Assembly: GCA_964534605.1 (NCBI GenBank) | Contig: CAZHOS010000022.1 | Span: forward strand, 1 to 15,289 | Reading direction: 5' to 3' | From: CAZHOS01 sp964534605 | GTDB lineage: Bacteria; Patescibacteriota; Saccharimonadia; Saccharimonadales; VXPC01 | DNA: 15,289 nt | In this document: in pieces, positions 12,872 to 15,289 of the stretch | How positions within the stretch are numbered: the stretch's first letter is position 1 | How the letters are laid out: each line of letters starts with the position of its first letter | The notes under the pieces: generated by a model | The model's input: only the letters and a program-made list of their open reading frames with translations | Told to the model about the DNA's origin: nothing | The model's database searches: none | Translations under genes and position numbers: made by a program

Positions 12872-14641
12872 TTACTGCTTAGGTTTTTTGTTCAATAGAT
12901 CAATCTTGCCCATTATGTCTGCTGCAAGCTCTGAATTACCGTTGTCTTCGGCTTGGCGTAGCTGCTGGATAAGATCTTCTCTGTTGTGTTTTTTGGTGGT
13001 TTTTATTAATTTGTTGGCTAGATCGTTAGCCTCTCGCAGGCGCTTGTTAGAATCGAATTTAACATATTGCTGCTCTGCGCTGAACGATATTAGTTTGACA
13101 TAATCCTTGTATTCTTGCAACTCCTTTGGTGGGTCTGTGTCATCGATGGTTGACTGAGGGTTTTCTAAGAGGAACGTATACAGGGCCTGTTTAGTCTCGT
13201 TAGTAAGGCTTAGGCGCTGATCGGCGGTCTGCAGCACCCTCCTAGTGATGGGCGATATGACCATAAGTCCTAGCAGGTTATCCTCGATAATCAGGCGCTC
13301 GTCTTTAGGGGGTGCCTGGGCGGTATCTACCTTGGGTTTCTTGAGCCGTTTTTTGGCTGGCTTGCTGTGGTGGATCTGCAGCTTCTTAAGCATAGCTTCG
13401 TACGAGGTATCTGTATCCCGCCCTAACTGGCGCAGGTAATGGTCTTTCTCGACCTCGTCCTTTAGCCCACTGATAGTGCCCAGGAGGATGTCTGTAAATT
13501 CTTTCTTGCCACGGGCGCTAGTGATGTCCAGGAGGTCCTTATACCGGTTGTAAAGCCAGTCGAGGGCATACTCGTTGCTAGCGATAGCTGTGTTCCAGGC
13601 CTCCAGGTCTTCGCGGATCAGCTCGTCCGGATCTTTGCCCTCGGGGATCGTTATGACTGATATTTGTACGTCTGTCTGCTGCGCTAGCTCGATGGCTCGC
13701 TCGGTAGCGGCCAAGCCAGCCCTATCGGCGTCAAAGCTCAGGCGAATATCACTACTCATCCGACCAATCGTCTTTAGGTGGTGCAGGGTCATCGCAGTGC
13801 CAGCAGTTGCTACGACATTCTTGACGCCTACTTGGTGAGAAGTCACGACGTCCAGGTTACCCTCTGTAACAACGGCAAAGCCTGCCCGCCGAATAGCATC
13901 TTTTGCCTGCGAGAATCCATATACATGACGCGACTTATCATAAACACCTGTCTGAGGCGTGTTGATATACTTCGGACCAGTATCGTCCGGGTGGATAGAT
14001 CTAGCCGTAAAGCCTATGACCTGCCCCTGCGTATCCATTAGCGGAATCTGCACCCTGCCGCGGAACATGTCTATCTGGCGACCTCTGCGCTCGATACTTA
14101 TCCCGCTGTCCTGGAGTTCTTTGGGGGTAAAGCCTTTGCCCTTTAGGTACTCGGTCGTTGCCGATCCAGAGCGTGGGGAGTAGCCAATCACAAAATTCTT
14201 GATAGAGTCTTGGTTAAAGCCGCGTTTCTTGATGGCATAGTCCAATGCGGACCTATTGTGTAGCAGTTGAGCCTGATAAAACTTGGCTGCTTGCGATAGC
14301 GCTTCGAGCAGGCGCTTCTTGTGCTTTTCGCCGCCGCCAGAACCGCCCCTACGGTACTCGGATACATCCAGCCCTGCCTTGCGGGCTAACAGCTCCAGCG
14401 CCTCACGGAAGCCAACCCCTTCCATCTCCATCACAAAGTCAAACATCGAACCGCCACGGGCCGAGCTAAAGTCGTGCCATATCTGCTTCTCTGGACTAAC
14501 AACAAAGCTAGGTGTTTTTTCGGGGTTAAAGGGGCTGAGACCCTTCATATTACGTCCAGCACGCTTGAGCTCGACGTAGTCGGCTACAACCTCCTCAACG
14601 GTGAGGCGGTCCTTTACATCCTGCAGGAGGTCGCCTTTCAT
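12872..14641 (-). CDS. dnaG: DNA primase with degenerate zinc-finger domain (589 aa)
   Basis: Makes RNA primers at the replication fork. The N-terminal CHC2-type domain (1-95) keeps the surrounding fold sequence (SPFNPEKTPSFVVSPEKQ) but all four zinc ligands are replaced: S36 for Cys, N39 for His, D57 for Cys, S60 for Cys. The catalytic core is intact: TEGNLDVV with Glu260 and the Toprim DxD in LSFDADRAG (D304, D306). Residues about 440-589 form the helical C-terminal region that normally contacts the DnaB helicase. Length is normal for bacterial DnaG. A Shine-Dalgarno AGGAG lies 12 bases before this ATG, a long spacing; an ATG four bases upstream is out of frame. The gene sits between a membrane-protein gene and rpoD, the classical dnaG-rpoD order. 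Confidence 0.97.
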   Translation of the reverse strand: MKGDLLQDVKDRLTVEEVVADYVELKRAGRNMKGLSPFNPEKTPSFVVSPEKQIWHDFSSARGGSMFDFVMEMEGVGFREALELLARKAGLDVSEYRRGGSGGGEKHKKRLLEALSQAAKFYQAQLLHNRSALDYAIKKRGFNQDSIKNFVIGYSPRSGSATTEYLKGKGFTPKELQDSGISIERRGRQIDMFRGRVQIPLMDTQGQVIGFTARSIHPDDTGPKYINTPQTGVYDKSRHVYGFSQAKDAIRRAGFAVVTEGNLDVVTSHQVGVKNVVATAGTAMTLHHLKTIGRMSSDIRLSFDADRAGLAATERAIELAQQTDVQISVITIPEGKDPDELIREDLEAWNTAIASNEYALDWLYNRYKDLLDITSARGKKEFTDILLGTISGLKDEVEKDHYLRQLGRDTDTSYEAMLKKLQIHHSKPAKKRLKKPKVDTAQAPPKDERLIIEDNLLGLMVISPITRRVLQTADQRLSLTNETKQALYTFLLENPQSTIDDTDPPKELQEYKDYVKLISFSAEQQYVKFDSNKRLREANDLANKLIKTTKKHNREDLIQQLRQAEDNGNSELAADIMGKIDLLNKKPKQ

Positions 14642-14703
14642 ACATATAGTCTACTCCTATGCAACAGAGGTCGCAAACACAAGCACAAAGCCACCGAACG
14701 AAA

Positions 14704-15261
14704 CTACTCTGCCAGTATCTCGGCGTTGTCGAAGGCCAGCTGCAAAGCTTGCTGTTGCGAGCTATCGGATTCGTCAAAAACAGACCGCAGCTGATCCCTA
14801 TATATAGCCAGTTTACTGGTCATTATTTCTTGGTATGTTTCGTCGTACCTATTGTTGCTCTTCGACGATTCTAGCGTTGCGCGGATAGCGCTGTCGGTTG
14901 CTGCGGCCACCTCTGACTCGCTGGGCGGTCTAGCCACAGACTCGAGATTACGGCGGTCGGTCTCTAGCACTAGTTGCGCACCGGTAGCCAGCGCCAGTGC
15001 CTCGGTCGTACGTAGCTCTCTGTCTGCTTCGTCGCTAAAGTCTATTATGTCAGCCTGCAAGGCTGTAATTGCAGCGATCCTATCCACCGGCCCAGCACTT
15101 GGCTTGAGGATAACCCCGAATACAATAACTATTAATAGCGTTAGCCCTATCAATCCACCAAGGACAATGATAGCTCGCTTGGCCACTCCCCCGCCCCCAG
15201 ATTGCGGAACATTATAGTGCCGGCCAGGATCATTGTTTAAGATAAAGTCGTACTCACCCAT
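14704..15261 (-). CDS. single-pass membrane protein of unknown function (185 aa)
   Basis: Residues 1-28 are a polar tail with a Gly run (SGGGG) and a KR pair just before the membrane segment (29-52, AIIVLGGLIGLTLLIVIVFG). The remaining 130 residues are charged and helical, rich in Ala, Glu, Asp and Gln, and have no cysteine. The positive-inside rule puts the N-terminus in the cytoplasm and the long helical domain outside. No family is recognised. It is the first gene of the apparent cluster leading to dnaG (62 bases downstream) and rpoD. A TATAAT box 11 bases before the ATG supports this start and a leader of about 4-5 bases. Confidence 0.85.
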   Translation of the reverse strand: MGEYDFILNNDPGRHYNVPQSGGGGVAKRAIIVLGGLIGLTLLIVIVFGVILKPSAGPVDRIAAITALQADIIDFSDEADRELRTTEALALATGAQLVLETDRRNLESVARPPSESEVAAATDSAIRATLESSKSNNRYDETYQEIMTSKLAIYRDQLRSVFDESDSSQQQALQLAFDNAEILAE

Positions 15262-15272
15262 TCTGGATAATG

Positions 15273-15278
15273 ATTATA
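15273..15278 (-). promoter_or_regulatory. -10 box upstream of the membrane protein-dnaG-rpoD cluster
   Basis: A perfect TATAAT on the minus strand is followed by 11 bases and the ATG at 15261. The -35 would lie beyond the window. With no other strong box before dnaG, this may drive the whole cluster, although dnaG and rpoD have their own Shine-Dalgarno sequences. Confidence 0.65.
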
Positions 15279-15289
15279 GACGAAAGATC

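Noticed and set aside
14852..15217. Plus-strand frame of 121 codons over the membrane-protein gene
   Set aside because: It is antisense to a frame with a TATAAT box and a clear membrane segment, and its Ser/Ala-rich composition is typical of a shadow frame.
1..15289. CRISPR array, tRNA, rRNA, insertion sequence or prophage genes
   Set aside because: No regularly spaced direct repeats, cloverleaf-like sequences, rRNA segments or transposase/integrase motifs were seen on either strand.

Overview
The window looks like chromosomal DNA from a Candidate Phyla Radiation (Patescibacteria) bacterium, most likely Saccharibacteria (TM7). That placement is an inference from several traits: small, tightly packed genes; leaderless or nearly leaderless promoters; a lysine/alanine-rich primary sigma factor; a membrane-anchored MsrA; a TrmB-like regulator; and stripped-down replication proteins. 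Stops are TAA, TAG and at least one apparent TGA (end of the 9225-10232 gene), so the table fits code 11 rather than the UGA=Gly code of SR1/Gracilibacteria. Two runs of exactly 100 N (7462-7561 and 10435-10534) are assembly gaps of unknown true size, and each interrupts genes.

Layout. (1) 1-2618, minus: polA, complete except possibly its last bases. (2) 5186-2665, minus: an apparent operon dut - ABC exporter - small unknown gene. (3) 5250-7002, plus: membrane-anchored msrA, then an exported protein with two similar domains that has its own strong promoter and a bidirectional terminator. (4) 7014-8049, minus: the C-terminal part of a YdjM/DUF457-like membrane protein and, across a gap, the N-terminal 162 codons of a TrmH-type tRNA methyltransferase. 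(5) 8122-10232: two convergent genes, one an unrecognised soluble acidic protein, the other a probable divergent laccase-domain (YfiH/PgeF-like) protein. (6) 10283-10690: the end of a small unknown gene with a terminator, a gap, and an AT-rich regulatory region. (7) 10691-11470, plus: a TrmB-like regulator, followed by a run of four stem-loops shared with the converging gene rpoD. (8) 15261-11602, minus: a single-pass membrane protein, dnaG and rpoD, a macromolecular-synthesis-type cluster.

How it fits together. polA, dut, dnaG and rpoD are nucleotide-pool, replication and transcription housekeeping genes. Two of them have lost parts that are normally conserved: the primase zinc finger has none of its four metal ligands, and Pol I lacks the proofreading acidic residues and has HDS instead of HDE in motif C. 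Seven genes carry a TATAAT/TATACT box only 2-12 bases before the ATG, which predicts leaderless or ultra-short-leader mRNAs; four others (the 6030 gene, trmH, dnaG, rpoD) have clear Shine-Dalgarno sequences.

The most interesting regulatory signal is an 18-base dyad, TGTAAA-N6-TTTACA, whose right half is the -35 box of the exported-protein gene. A 15/18 match sits in exactly the same register at the msrA promoter, and a TGTAAA-N7-TTTACA dyad lies upstream of the TrmB-like gene. These may be sites of one regulator.
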